DNA of 64,000 nucleotides, from positions 143,609 through 207,608 of the forward strand of contig CAYTVL010000006.1 in NCBI GenBank assembly GCA_964441775.1. Direction: 5' to 3'. The position numbers and the translations under genes were made by a program. This document shows positions 8,380 through 17,137 of this stretch, piece by piece (the first letter of the stretch is position 1; every line of letters starts with the position of its first letter). The notes under the pieces were generated by a model. That model was given only the letters and a program-made list of their open reading frames with translations, searched no databases and was not told the origin of the DNA. Source of the stretch: SYOC01 sp964441775. Its GTDB lineage: Bacteria; Desulfobacterota; Binatia; Bin18.

Positions 8380-8931
8380 TCATTCTCCTTGAGCTTGAGC
8401 GTCGACGCCCGCCGGGACGTTTCCCATGCTCGAGAAATCCTTTTTCATGTGAAACGATCTGCCGCCGACCCGATTCGTCAGTTCCCCAATGACGACAAAG
8501 CCAAACCGCTCGTACAATCGTTTGGCCGGATTCGTCGCACGGACGCTGAGATATGCGGCAGGATAGGCCGAGGCGGCGGTGTTGAGGAGATACGCCAAGA
8601 GCCGAGCGCCGAGCCCCTGTCCTGTACACGAAGGGAGGACTGCAATGGCCAATTCTGGCGTGCCATCTTCAATGTCGTTGCAGTTTTTTTCCTCTCCAAT
8701 AAATACTCGCAGCCAAGCGGCGCCGAGTGGTTGCAGGGTCCCAACTTGATAAGCGATCACTCCAAGATCCCCAGACTTGCCCCAGCGTGCGACATACTTG
8801 GCGAGGAACGGATTGTTCATGGCTTTTTCGATCGAACTGCCGGACTCTTCGTCTACATGCGCCGCATAATACAACATCTCCCACAAAAAAGGCTCATCAA
8901 TGGGAAAAACCGGACGGAATCGGCAATCCAT
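8380..8931 (-). CDS. GNAT family N-acetyltransferase
   Basis: A 183-residue acetyltransferase. ATG 8931 is preferred over the in-frame start at 8949 because GGAGAGGAGG, the ribosome site, lies between them. The acetyl-CoA loop reads AIAVLPSCTGQGLGARLL, and the C-terminal alpha4 region reads ATNPAKRLYERFGF, both standard for the family. The target is unknown. It heads a two-gene unit with the cupin protein, and two terminators lie directly upstream that insulate it from glmS. Confidence 0.85.
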   Translation of the reverse strand: MDCRFRPVFPIDEPFLWEMLYYAAHVDEESGSSIEKAMNNPFLAKYVARWGKSGDLGVIAYQVGTLQPLGAAWLRVFIGEEKNCNDIEDGTPELAIAVLPSCTGQGLGARLLAYLLNTAASAYPAAYLSVRATNPAKRLYERFGFVVIGELTNRVGGRSFHMKKDFSSMGNVPAGVDAQAQGE

Positions 8932-8956
8932 AGCATCCTCCTCTCCCAAACGAAAA

Positions 8957-8982
8957 AGGGCCGCGACTCTTGCCGCAGCCCT
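8957..8982 (-). terminator. rho-independent terminator (second of a tandem pair)
   Basis: On the minus strand the arms AGGGCTGC and GCGGCCCT pair over eight bases with one G-T, around a ten-base loop, and are followed by TTTTTCG. With the hairpin at 8996-9025 it forms a tandem terminator between glmS and the GNAT gene. Confidence 0.7.
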
Positions 8983-8995
8983 CTCTGAAACAAAA

Positions 8996-9025
8996 AGGCT
9001 GCGGGATAAGCTTCGCCCGCAGCCT
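8996..9025 (-). terminator. rho-independent terminator (first of a tandem pair)
   Basis: On the minus strand a perfect ten-base stem (AGGCTGCGGG with CCCGCAGCCT) closes a ten-base loop and is followed by TTTTTG. It would stop transcripts coming from glmS, whose stop codon lies about 340 bases upstream. Its stem resembles that of the neighbouring hairpin, suggesting duplication. Confidence 0.75.
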
Positions 9026-9363
9026 CTGAACGTTGTCTGTTTGTACAGTATCTCGATCAGACGCTACGCAGCGAAGCACTCGTGCGCGCATGGCGACGCA
9101 TACGAAGCGCTTTGCTTACGGAGAGTCCGGAGAAGACACTAAACATCATTGCGAATGTTCCTATTCCTGTTCTTGGTGAGAGTCAAGTCTCTTTTACGCA
9201 TCCGTTGCTCGGCGAGGGTGTGAGGCTCCTTGAGAAGCTGTTGATAAATTCTCCAGAGACTCTTTCAACCGGTATACAGGTGCTTCAACAGAGCCTGTCC
9301 TAAGCTTGTCGAAGGGTGAACGGAGGGTTTCTCAAAAGCTTCTGAGACCGTCACAATCCCTGC
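9026..9363. other. gene-free stretch downstream of glmS
   Basis: I see no convincing gene in this 338-base interval. A 73-codon plus-strand frame at 9082-9303 lacks a ribosome site and recognisable features. The interval contains one short dispersed-repeat motif (see 9291-9320). Confidence 0.5.
9291..9320. repeat. short dispersed repeat motif (CCTGTCCTAAGCTTGTCGAA)
   Basis: The sequence from 9293 closely resembles the GCCTGTCCTGAGCTTGTCGAAGG motif seen in intergenic repeats of many environmental bacteria. Recognition is from memory of that motif; only one clear copy is visible here. Confidence 0.4.
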
Positions 9364-11205
9364 TCACTCGACCGTGACGCTTTTCGCCAAGTTGCGTGGC
9401 TGGTCCACGTCCGTACCCCGATAGACCGCGATATGGTAGGCGAGAAGCTGCATGGGAATGGTCAGCAGAATCGGCATGAGTAAATGATTCGTCGCGGGCA
9501 CGGAGAGGACTTCCCACGCGATATCCTCGAGCTCCTGGGACGGGGCGTCGGTGATGGCGATGATGCGCCCGCCTCGGGCTTCGACTTCCTTCATGTTGCT
9601 GAGCGTCTTGGCGTACACTGGGTCTTTGGGTAACAGGACGACGACCGGCATCTCTTCATCAATCAAGGCGATCGGCCCATGCTTCATTTCGCCGGCGGGG
9701 TAGCCCTCGGCATGAATGTAGGAAATTTCCTTGAGCTTGAGCGCGCCTTCAAGCGCGATGGGATAGTTTACGCCGCGACCGAGATAGAGGAAGTCTTTCG
9801 CTTGTCCATATTTCTTGGCTATTTTTTCAATAGCTTTTTCTCGGGAGAGAATTTCCCGCACTTGCGCCGGTAAGTTCACAAGATCGTCAATCAGTTTCCG
9901 CCCTTGTTCTTGATTGATCACGCCGCGCCGTCGACCCAAATACACGGACAGCAGATACAACGCCGTGAGCTGTGTCGTGAATGCCTTGGTGGAGGCGACG
10001 CTGATTTCCGGACCCGCATGGGTATACAGCACCACATCCGCCTTGCGAGGAATCGAGGCGTCGATCACATTGCAAATCGCTAACGCGGGCAAGCCGGCGT
10101 CTTTCCCCCATTCTAAAGCAGCAAGCGTGTCCGCGGTTTCACCAGACTGAGAGACCGCAAGGATCGCAGTGCCCGGTTCAAGCGGCGAGTTGCGGTAACG
10201 GAACTCGCTGCCGTAATCGACTTCCACAGGAATGCGAGCCAGTTCTTCAAGGTAGAATTTCCCTGCCAAGCACGCGTGCCACGCCGTACCGCAGGCGGCC
10301 AGAGTAATCCGCTTCAAGGAGTGTAAGACCGAGTCCTGTTCATCAAACTCACCTAAAGCAATATCGCTCTCTTCAGGCAGAATGCGCCCACGCATGGTGT
10401 CGATGATCGCCTGCGGTTGTTCGTGAATTTCTTTCAGCAGAAAGTGTTTATAACCGCCTTTCTGCGCGGTAATCGTGTCCCAGGTGATGACCCGAGGCTC
10501 CCGTTCAATCGGCTTCCCTTGAAAATCGGAAAGGGCCACCTTGTCGCGTGTGACCTCCGCCATTTCCCCGTCGTCCAGAAACGTGACTTTGCGGGTGTAA
10601 TCGAGCAGGGCGGGAATGTCGGACGCCACAAAATTTTCTCCCTCTCCTAGTCCAATGACGATCGGAGTGGCGTTCTTGGCGGTCAGTATTTTCCCTGGCT
10701 CGTTCTCGCAGAGTACGACGATAGAGAAAGCGCCTTCCAAGCGCTGCAACGCCGCGCGAGTGGCTTGGGTGAAAGGCATCCCGTGTTGGATATATTCGTC
10801 GATCAGGTGAGAAATGACCTCGGTATCGGTTTCCGAGCTGAACGTCCGGCCCTGCGCCTGGAGTTCATGCCGCAGCTCCAAATAATTTTCGATAATGCCG
10901 TTATGGATAACCACCACTTTACCCGCGCGATGCGGATGCGCATTCGCCTCCGAGGGGCGTCCATGCGTGGCCCAACGGGTGTGCCCCATTCCGACTGAAC
11001 CATGAACGGGATTGCCTTGCAGCAGTTGATCCAGATTCGTGAGCTTGCCCACGGAACGGCGCACGAGGATGCCATCGTTGGAACCGCCATTGGCAAAGAC
11101 AGCGACGCCCGCCGAATCATACCCACGATATTCTAAACGCTTAAGGCCTTGGAGGAGGACCGGAGCCGCTTCTCGATAACCAATGTACCCAATAATACCG
11201 CACAT
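9364..11205 (-). CDS. glmS: glutamine-fructose-6-phosphate aminotransferase (isomerizing)
   Basis: The 613-residue enzyme converts fructose-6-phosphate and glutamine to glucosamine-6-phosphate, the first step of UDP-GlcNAc synthesis. It begins MCGIIGYIG with the N-terminal nucleophile Cys of a class II glutaminase domain (GHTRWATHG and NGIIENY are present). Two SIS sugar-isomerase domains follow (CGTAWHAC, SQSGETADT, then GRGVNYPIALEGALKLKE), ending in LAKSVTVE, the canonical C-terminus. Length is standard. It lies downstream of glmU on the same strand, separated by a repeat-bearing gap. Confidence 0.98.
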   Translation of the reverse strand: MCGIIGYIGYREAAPVLLQGLKRLEYRGYDSAGVAVFANGGSNDGILVRRSVGKLTNLDQLLQGNPVHGSVGMGHTRWATHGRPSEANAHPHRAGKVVVIHNGIIENYLELRHELQAQGRTFSSETDTEVISHLIDEYIQHGMPFTQATRAALQRLEGAFSIVVLCENEPGKILTAKNATPIVIGLGEGENFVASDIPALLDYTRKVTFLDDGEMAEVTRDKVALSDFQGKPIEREPRVITWDTITAQKGGYKHFLLKEIHEQPQAIIDTMRGRILPEESDIALGEFDEQDSVLHSLKRITLAACGTAWHACLAGKFYLEELARIPVEVDYGSEFRYRNSPLEPGTAILAVSQSGETADTLAALEWGKDAGLPALAICNVIDASIPRKADVVLYTHAGPEISVASTKAFTTQLTALYLLSVYLGRRRGVINQEQGRKLIDDLVNLPAQVREILSREKAIEKIAKKYGQAKDFLYLGRGVNYPIALEGALKLKEISYIHAEGYPAGEMKHGPIALIDEEMPVVVLLPKDPVYAKTLSNMKEVEARGGRIIAITDAPSQELEDIAWEVLSVPATNHLLMPILLTIPMQLLAYHIAVYRGTDVDQPRNLAKSVTVE

Positions 11206-11223
11206 GTTCTCAACCTCATGCAG

Positions 11224-11338
11224 AGTAGTCAGTAGTCAGTAGTGCAAGACAAATGAAGAATAGAGAATTAAAAATGAAGAATTGGAAACCGAGACGCGTT
11301 TTGTTCATTCTTCATTTTGCAGTCTTAATTCTCCATTA
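11224..11338. repeat. palindromic AT-rich intergenic element between glmU and glmS
   Basis: A tandem AGTAGTC repeat at 11224-11243 is followed by an imperfect inverted repeat. The left arm (11259-11281) contains GAGAATTAAAAATGAAGAA and the right arm (11309-11338) contains TTCTTCATTTTGCAGTCTTAA, its near reverse complement. It would fold into a hairpin in the intergenic RNA. Similar 'AATGAAGAATTAAAAATG' units are common as small mobile repeats in various bacteria. Confidence 0.6.
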
Positions 11339-11352
11339 GATTCTCATGCTGG

Positions 11353-12744
11353 CTACTTTTTTGCCGCTTCCTTCGCCCGTTTGGCCGCCGTCCAGCCTTC
11401 ACGCACTTGTTCTTCTCGCGTATTAAACACTAACGCTCCGGCTGGCACGTTCTGTCGCACGGTGGTGGCGGTCGCAATGTACACATCATCGTTGATGGTG
11501 ATTGGCGCCACGAGCGTGGTGTCGGACCCAACTTGCACACGATCCCCAATCTTGGTCTTGTGTTTGCGGAAGCCGTCGTAATTACACGTAATCGTCCCTG
11601 CGCCGATGTTCGAGTCGCGGCCAACTTCCGTGTCGCCAATGTAGGCGAGATGTTTGGCCTTGCTGTGCTCGCCAATGCGCGACTTTTTTACTTCGACAAA
11701 ATTACCGATCTCCGCCCTCGGGTCCAGCACGACTCCCCCGCGCAGATGCGCGAACGGGCCAACACTGGCGTGGTCGCCAAGCTCGCTCTCATTCAACACG
11801 ACGGAGAAGCGCACGTGTACGTCGTTACCGAGCGTGCTGTCGATGATGTACGCGCTGCCGTCGATCTGGCATCGTTCACCGATAACGGTCTTGCCCTTGA
11901 GCTGTGTATTCGGACCAATGATGGTGTCTTGCCCAATCTTGACGTCTTCATCAATGTACACGGTGTCCGGGTCTTCGAATGTCACGCCCGCAGCCATCCA
12001 CTGAGTGCGAAGTTGAGCCTGGCGAGTTTTTTCCATAATAGCGAGATCCTCTCGGGAATTGATGCCGCCAATTTCAAGCGGATCGTGGGCCACAATTGCG
12101 TAGGTTGACAGCCCTGCGGTCACCGCCATCGCGACGATGTCCGTCAGGTAGTATTCTTTTTGTGCGTTCGAGGGTTGCAGTCGCTCTAAGGCAGGAAACA
12201 AAAAATCGGCGCGCACGCAGTAAATGCCGCTATTGATTTCGCGCACAGTGCGCTCTTCCGGAGTCGCGTCGCGCGCTTCAACAATTTTACAGACGCTTCC
12301 TTCGGGAGTGCGAATCACCCGACCATAGTGAGCCGGGTCATCGAGACAGACGGTGAGTACGGACAGCACGGCGTGTTTTTCCTGATGCTGCCGGACAAAT
12401 TGCGCCAGCGTACTCGTGGTAAGGAGCGGAGTATCGCCGCAGACAATCAAGATGTCGCCAACAAAATCACGGAAGTGTGGTTGCGCCGCGCGCACGGCGT
12501 CTCCCGTGCCCCATTGGTTATGTTGGAGGGCAAACTCGATGTGTATTCCACCGCAGCGGCGTTGCACCTCATCCGCCTGGTGACCAACCACCACCACAAG
12601 GCGATTCGGGTGCAGACGTTGCGTAGCATTGAGGACATGGGTCAAAAGAGGTTGGCCAGCGAGACAATGCAAGACCTTCGCGCAAGTCGAACGCATGCGT
12701 TTGCCGAGGCCGGCTGCGAGAATGACTACTCCGAATTGTTCCAT
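11353..12744 (-). CDS. glmU: bifunctional GlcNAc-1-P uridyltransferase / GlcN-1-P acetyltransferase
   Basis: The 463-residue enzyme makes UDP-GlcNAc from GlcN-1-P. The N-terminal nucleotidyltransferase domain shows LAAGLGKRMRS, and QWGTGDAV and CGDTPLL follow. The C-terminal left-handed beta-helix shows hexapeptide repeats and the acyltransferase signatures KHLAYIGDTEVG and GAGTITCNYDG. I place the start at ATG 12744 because the only upstream in-frame start is a TTG at 12759. It precedes glmS on the same strand, so the pair forms a UDP-GlcNAc supply locus; glmM is not in the window. Confidence 0.97.
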   Translation of the reverse strand: MEQFGVVILAAGLGKRMRSTCAKVLHCLAGQPLLTHVLNATQRLHPNRLVVVVGHQADEVQRRCGGIHIEFALQHNQWGTGDAVRAAQPHFRDFVGDILIVCGDTPLLTTSTLAQFVRQHQEKHAVLSVLTVCLDDPAHYGRVIRTPEGSVCKIVEARDATPEERTVREINSGIYCVRADFLFPALERLQPSNAQKEYYLTDIVAMAVTAGLSTYAIVAHDPLEIGGINSREDLAIMEKTRQAQLRTQWMAAGVTFEDPDTVYIDEDVKIGQDTIIGPNTQLKGKTVIGERCQIDGSAYIIDSTLGNDVHVRFSVVLNESELGDHASVGPFAHLRGGVVLDPRAEIGNFVEVKKSRIGEHSKAKHLAYIGDTEVGRDSNIGAGTITCNYDGFRKHKTKIGDRVQVGSDTTLVAPITINDDVYIATATTVRQNVPAGALVFNTREEQVREGWTAAKRAKEAAKK

Positions 12745-12865
12745 AGCGTTTCTTTGCAATCAGGTTTTTCCAGGTCACAAGCAAAGTGGTTTGCTTACCG
12801 CCCTTACATATTCTAACAGAATCTGTAGGCGGAACAGCAACCCATGACGGCATTTGTTCTTTTAC

Positions 12866-13963
12866 TCAGGCTTGCGTGTGGGAAGGCAACTGATCAAACC
12901 ACGGCAGGACGAGCGTTTCGTTGATCGAGTACGTATAAGCATGCCCCCATTCCGGCAATTCTTTGTAGATGACATTGAACTCTGCTTGTTGGAGCAACGC
13001 ATGAGTTCTCTGCGCCATCGCCACGGGGAAAATCGGGTCTATCACGCCGTGCACCATAAACACCGGCAAGGTTTTGCTTTTTTCAAGATCAAAGAGCGCA
13101 ACCAATTCACCCGCTGCCGCAATCGGCGCAATGCCGGCAAAGAGCTTGGGACAACTCAGACCCAAGGCAAAACTGAATGTGCCGCCGTCGGATAAGCCAG
13201 TGGCGAAAAGACGCCCGGTATCAATCGCATACTCGTCGAGCAGCTCTTCCACCATCGACAGAATCGAGCGAATATCTACGCCCGGTTGCATCAGCGACCA
13301 TGTTTGTCCGAGCGATTTGGGCGAGAGCACGATATACCCTTTACTTTTCGCCGGTCTCAGCCAGGTCAGCAAATAATCATCTCCGCGCCCGTGGCCGCCG
13401 TGTAGGGCGATGATCAGCGGCCAGCGACGGCTGGGATCATAATTTTCCGGCACGTAGAGTGAGTATTCCCCATGCTCCTTTGTCGCTGGACGATGCATGA
13501 CGCCAGTGGCGGCGGCAGAGCCAGGGGTTGGCTTCTCTAAATCCGTCAAGCGGGACAACTCTTCCGGCAGCACCCAGTAGGATTGCAGGGTCGGCAGTTG
13601 CTGCCGTAATCCATACAACTGGTATTTCCCCGAAGAGAACGCGCGCCGACTCTGGAAGTATGAGGTGAAAAAATTGGACTCCGATCCGGTCAAAAAGGAG
13701 GTGTACGCATCTTCGAGTTGCGCCACTGCTTCGCGCCACTGTTCGTGAAAGGTCTGCAATTCGGCCGGAGGCGACAACGCATCGAGTTCGGCGTTGAGGG
13801 GCGGAAATAGGTCGCCCAAGGCATCATACAAATCTTGCTTATGTTGCCTGATTTGCATGAAATGTAAATTCTCTTGCAAGGATTCAAACGTACGCAAAAA
13901 GGGCAGAAGCTGTTCTTCTTGACGTTGGATAGTGGCGCGGTATTGTTCTGCTGGCGTTGACAT
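12866..13963 (-). CDS. alpha/beta-hydrolase, esterase/PHB-depolymerase-like
   Basis: A 365-residue protein with an N-terminal helical region of about 170 residues followed by an alpha/beta-hydrolase core. The oxyanion segment is IIALHGGHGRGDD, the nucleophile elbow is FATGLSDGGTFS, and VMVHGVIDPIFP plus EWGHAYTYS supply the acid and His. The arrangement resembles polyhydroxybutyrate depolymerase/feruloyl-esterase type proteins, without a signal peptide. ATG 13963 is preferred because AGGAGG lies just upstream. The helical N-terminal extension is unusual and may be a regulatory or oligomerisation part. Confidence 0.78.
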   Translation of the reverse strand: MSTPAEQYRATIQRQEEQLLPFLRTFESLQENLHFMQIRQHKQDLYDALGDLFPPLNAELDALSPPAELQTFHEQWREAVAQLEDAYTSFLTGSESNFFTSYFQSRRAFSSGKYQLYGLRQQLPTLQSYWVLPEELSRLTDLEKPTPGSAAATGVMHRPATKEHGEYSLYVPENYDPSRRWPLIIALHGGHGRGDDYLLTWLRPAKSKGYIVLSPKSLGQTWSLMQPGVDIRSILSMVEELLDEYAIDTGRLFATGLSDGGTFSFALGLSCPKLFAGIAPIAAAGELVALFDLEKSKTLPVFMVHGVIDPIFPVAMAQRTHALLQQAEFNVIYKELPEWGHAYTYSINETLVLPWFDQLPSHTQA

Positions 13964-14046
13964 TTTGCTCCTCCTCACACTGAGTAAGGCTACAACCCCC
14001 CTCTTGGAGTTGCAAGAGGCGAGATGCTATGCCAAGGTGCTGCGCT

Positions 14047-15444
14047 ATGAGTTCCACGATGGAGACAACAACAACTGACTTATTACGTGCACTGCCGTCC
14101 GTGGAAAAGCTCCTGCAAACGTCCGCGTTAGCGCTGCTGCTGTCGCGCTATCGTCACGCCTATCTAGTTGACGCCGCGCGGTCCGTGCTCGCACAAACGC
14201 GGCAGGCGATGCTCAATGGGAAAATCAAAAAACCCATTGACGAAAATGAATTATCTCGGCGGGTCGCGGAGCGAATCGCACAGACGGATCGCTCGCCTCT
14301 GCGCACCGTGGTGAACGCAACTGGCACCGTGCTCCATACCAACTTGGGACGAGCGCTGTTAGCCAAAGCAGCGATCGATGAAGTGGTGCGTGCAGCGACT
14401 TCTCCGGTGACTGTGGAATATGACCTGGGCGAAGGCGCTCGCGGGGACCGCGATCGGATCGTAGAAAACGACTTGCTGGCGTTGACAGGAGCCGAAGCGG
14501 CGACAGTGGTTAATAACAACGCGGCGGCTGTGCTCATTGCCTTGAATACGATTGCGGAGGGAAAAGAAGGAATCGTCTCGCGCGGGGAACTCGTCGAAAT
14601 TGGCGGCTCCTTTCGTATTCCTGACGTGATGCGCAAAAGTGGAGTGCTCTTGCGCGAAGTCGGCACGACCAATCGTACGCACCTGGCCGATTATGCGGCG
14701 GCGCTTTCCAACCATACTGGCGTCCTCTTAAAAGTGCATCCCAGCAACTATCGTATTATCGGGTTCGCCAGCAGCGTCGGCTTGCCCGAGCTGGTCGCGC
14801 TGGGTCGACAACACCGCGTCCCTGTGATGGAAGATTTAGGCGCCGGCGCTTTGATTGACTTGGCTGTGTATGGCCTACCACAAGAACCGATCGTCGCCGA
14901 ACGCATCACGGCGGGAGCGGACATCGTGACTTTCAGTGGCGACAAATTACTTGGTGGACCACAGGCGGGGATTATTGTCGGACGCAAAGAATGGATTGAT
15001 CGCGTCAAGGAGAATCCACTCAAACGCGCGCTGCGTCCCGACAAGTTAACGCTTGCAGCACTGCAAGGAACCTTGAGTCTCTATCAGCGTTCCCCGAACC
15101 TCGTAGCGGAGTTACCCACGCTCCGCTGGTTGACGCGTCCACGAGAGGAAATGGACGCCATTGCGACGACTGCCGTTCCGCTGCTGCAAGCGCATTTGGG
15201 AGGCGAATTCTCGGTGACGATTGAAGATGCGGCGGCGCAGATCGGGAGCGGGTCCTTGCCCGAGGAGGAGCTACCCAGCCGCGCCATCGTCATTCGACAC
15301 CCTCAGGTCACGGGAGAAAAAATAGCTGCGCGTTTTCGATCGGCCGAGCCACCGATTCTTGGGCGCGTGCGAGAAAACGCTTTTCTTTTAGACCTGAGGG
15401 GGATCTTTGCCGCTGAGGACCTCGTGCTTCATAAAGAAGAATAA
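14047..15444 (+). CDS. selA: L-seryl-tRNA(Sec) selenium transferase
   Basis: The 465-residue PLP enzyme converts Ser-tRNA(Sec) to Sec-tRNA(Sec) using selenophosphate. The N-terminal region with LPSVEKLLQ matches the SelA tRNA-binding domain. The core has NATGTVLHTNLGRA, the VNNNAAAV segment, and the PLP lysine in FSGDKLLGGPQAG. ATG 14047 is chosen for an AAGGTG site nine bases upstream, but 14029 and 14059 are alternatives. The tRNA-Sec gene is convergent five bases downstream, so the insertion machinery is linked; selB and selD are not in the window. Confidence 0.96.
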   Translation: MSSTMETTTTDLLRALPSVEKLLQTSALALLLSRYRHAYLVDAARSVLAQTRQAMLNGKIKKPIDENELSRRVAERIAQTDRSPLRTVVNATGTVLHTNLGRALLAKAAIDEVVRAATSPVTVEYDLGEGARGDRDRIVENDLLALTGAEAATVVNNNAAAVLIALNTIAEGKEGIVSRGELVEIGGSFRIPDVMRKSGVLLREVGTTNRTHLADYAAALSNHTGVLLKVHPSNYRIIGFASSVGLPELVALGRQHRVPVMEDLGAGALIDLAVYGLPQEPIVAERITAGADIVTFSGDKLLGGPQAGIIVGRKEWIDRVKENPLKRALRPDKLTLAALQGTLSLYQRSPNLVAELPTLRWLTRPREEMDAIATTAVPLLQAHLGGEFSVTIEDAAAQIGSGSLPEEELPSRAIVIRHPQVTGEKIAARFRSAEPPILGRVRENAFLLDLRGIFAAEDLVLHKEE

Positions 15445-15449
15445 CAGTG

Positions 15450-15545
15450 TGGCGGAGAAGGGATGGAGTCGAACCATCCGCGCAGCGTTACGCCACGCAA
15501 CTCGGTTTTGAAGACCGGTGGGGCCACCGGGCCCCATCCTCCTCC
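15450..15545 (-). tRNA. selC: tRNA-Sec (anticodon TCA)
   Basis: The 96-base minus-strand sequence folds as a selenocysteine tRNA. It has an 8-bp acceptor (GGAGGAGG with CCTTCTCC), a 6-bp D-stem (GGGGCC with GGCCCC) around a four-base loop, an anticodon loop CTTCAAA with TCA, a long variable arm, a 5-bp T-stem (GATGG with CCATC) around TTCGACT, and an encoded 3' GCCA. The 8+5 bp acceptor-T stack is diagnostic. Its 3' end lies five bases from the selA stop, on the opposite strand. Confidence 0.97.
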
Positions 15546-15884
15546 ACAGGGGCGAACTTACACGGCGTTCTTCACTTCCGAAAGAGGGGAGAAAACAGGG
15601 GTGTCGTGAAAGTTCGCGGGACTTTTTGTTGAAAACCGGTTTTTCGGCGCTTGGATTGCCTTCCGCTTATGTGGTTGGTTTTGCGGGCCAGCTTGGAGAT
15701 GAGGCGGTGTTGAGGAAGAGGAAATGATACCCGTGTGCGCAGCATAATGATCCATTGTATCACCGTGATTCATATTGAAGACACACTTCTCGCGGAACCA
15801 CAAGGCTCTCTTCAACCTTCCTTCTGTCAATTTCTGTTTCTAGTCGAGAGGAGCAGAATTTTCTCAAGAGCATTACCAAGAGCA
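15546..15884. other. gene-free stretch upstream of tRNA-Sec, with half of a diverged direct repeat
   Basis: I see no gene in this 339-base interval. Bases 15546-15595, upstream of tRNA-Sec in its own direction, are similar to 20786-20830 (shared AGGGG, then CCGAAAGAGGGG). A further motif, GTGAAAGTTCGCGGGACT at 15606-15623, recurs with one change at 20610-20627. The interval probably holds the tRNA promoter and the 3' end of the efflux operon transcript. Confidence 0.6.
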
Positions 15885-17105
15885 TTACTTGGATCGTACC
15901 ACCCGCACGAGCGCGCCGCTGAGTAGAGAGTCAGGTGGATTGACAATGACCGCATCATCGGGTGCGAGCCCTGACACGATCTCTACGGTGCTGCCGTAAT
16001 CGCGACCGATTGTCACTGGGATCAGCTCCGCTCGATCATTGCGCACCACACTAACCCGTGGTCCCTCCGATCGGAACAGTAGTGTGTTAGCGGGAACCGT
16101 GACCGAACGCATCTCATGCGGCGCCTTCAGGTGAACAAACCCATACGTGCCCGGTAAGAGCGCGCCACGAGGATTCTCAATATCCACTTCCACCAACAAC
16201 GTGCGCGAGGCGGGATCAATCGCGTTGGCCGTGTGGACGAGTGTCCCGAGAAAGACCTGGCCGGGAAATGTGTCGAGCGTCAAAGATGCTGTCGCTCCAA
16301 GCTGTGCCGCGCGTGCGTAGACTTCGGGCACTGCAACATAGACCCGGAGCTTGTCGGTCGCCGCGAGGTGGAAGAGTTCTTTGCCCGGCGCCGTGGCTCC
16401 CGCATCAATCAACGCCCCGATGTCAGTATTGCGCACCGTGAGCACCCCAGCAAAAGGAGCATAAACCTTCTGGAAGCCTTGTAGTTCTTCAAGTCGACGG
16501 ACATTAGCGGCCTTGGCCTCCACCGTGGCTTTCTGGGCATTGAAATTGCTGACCGCTTGGTCGGTTTCCTGCTTAGACACTGCATCCGCTTGCAAAAGGA
16601 GTTGCCAACGGGTCGCGGTCGTTTTGGCGAGGTCTAGGTTCACCTGCGCCGCCTGGAGATCTGCCCGCGCTTGCCGCAACTGCTGATTGATTTCCGGCGT
16701 CTCGATTTCCGCCAGCACTTGCCCTTGTTGCACGTGCGCGCCGATATCGAAATACCAATGCTTCAGATAGCCATTCGTGCGTGCATAGATCGGCGCGTCG
16801 GTGAACGCTTGCGTATTGCCAGGCAACACCAGTTCTTCATCAGGGGCAGCGCCAGTTGGAGAGACGACGCTGACGGCGGGAATCGCGGCCTGCTCTGTGG
16901 TCCGTTTGAGCTTGGAGGCGGCCGCCACACGGACATGGATGCCATAGGCAATCACACCACCGAGCACGATCATAGAGAAGGTCAGCAGGAAGATAGCTAC
17001 GCGACTGATGCTCCGTTGTTGGCGTTCGCCTACAGCGGGTTCTCGGAAGAGCATTGCCGGCTCTTGTGTTTCAATAACGGTCGTTGGTGTGTCGTTGCTT
17101 GTCAT
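15885..17105 (-). CDS. RND efflux periplasmic adaptor subunit (HlyD/MFP family)
   Basis: A 406-residue membrane-fusion protein linking an inner-membrane RND pump to an outer-membrane channel. It has a cytoplasmic N-terminus, one transmembrane anchor (around residues 33-55, IFLLTFSMIVLGG), a lipoyl-like half motif (YFDIGAHVQQGQVLAEI), a helical hairpin rich in Ala and Gln (LRQARADLQAAQVNLDLAK), and a beta-barrel domain. ATG 17105 is chosen for GGGAG nine bases upstream. It follows the pump gene by 32 bases; no outer-membrane factor is encoded here. Confidence 0.9.
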   Translation of the reverse strand: MTSNDTPTTVIETQEPAMLFREPAVGERQQRSISRVAIFLLTFSMIVLGGVIAYGIHVRVAAASKLKRTTEQAAIPAVSVVSPTGAAPDEELVLPGNTQAFTDAPIYARTNGYLKHWYFDIGAHVQQGQVLAEIETPEINQQLRQARADLQAAQVNLDLAKTTATRWQLLLQADAVSKQETDQAVSNFNAQKATVEAKAANVRRLEELQGFQKVYAPFAGVLTVRNTDIGALIDAGATAPGKELFHLAATDKLRVYVAVPEVYARAAQLGATASLTLDTFPGQVFLGTLVHTANAIDPASRTLLVEVDIENPRGALLPGTYGFVHLKAPHEMRSVTVPANTLLFRSEGPRVSVVRNDRAELIPVTIGRDYGSTVEIVSGLAPDDAVIVNPPDSLLSGALVRVVRSK

Positions 17106-17137
17106 TCTCTCTATTGCTCCCTTTTTCATATTAAAAA

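Noticed and set aside
9082..9303. A 73-codon plus-strand frame downstream of the terminators.
   Set aside because: No ribosome site, no recognisable motif, and it contains part of a dispersed repeat.
11206..11352. A glmS ribozyme upstream of glmS.
   Set aside because: Known glmS ribozymes are mostly in Gram-positive bacteria, and the sequence here is AT-rich repeat without the ribozyme core.
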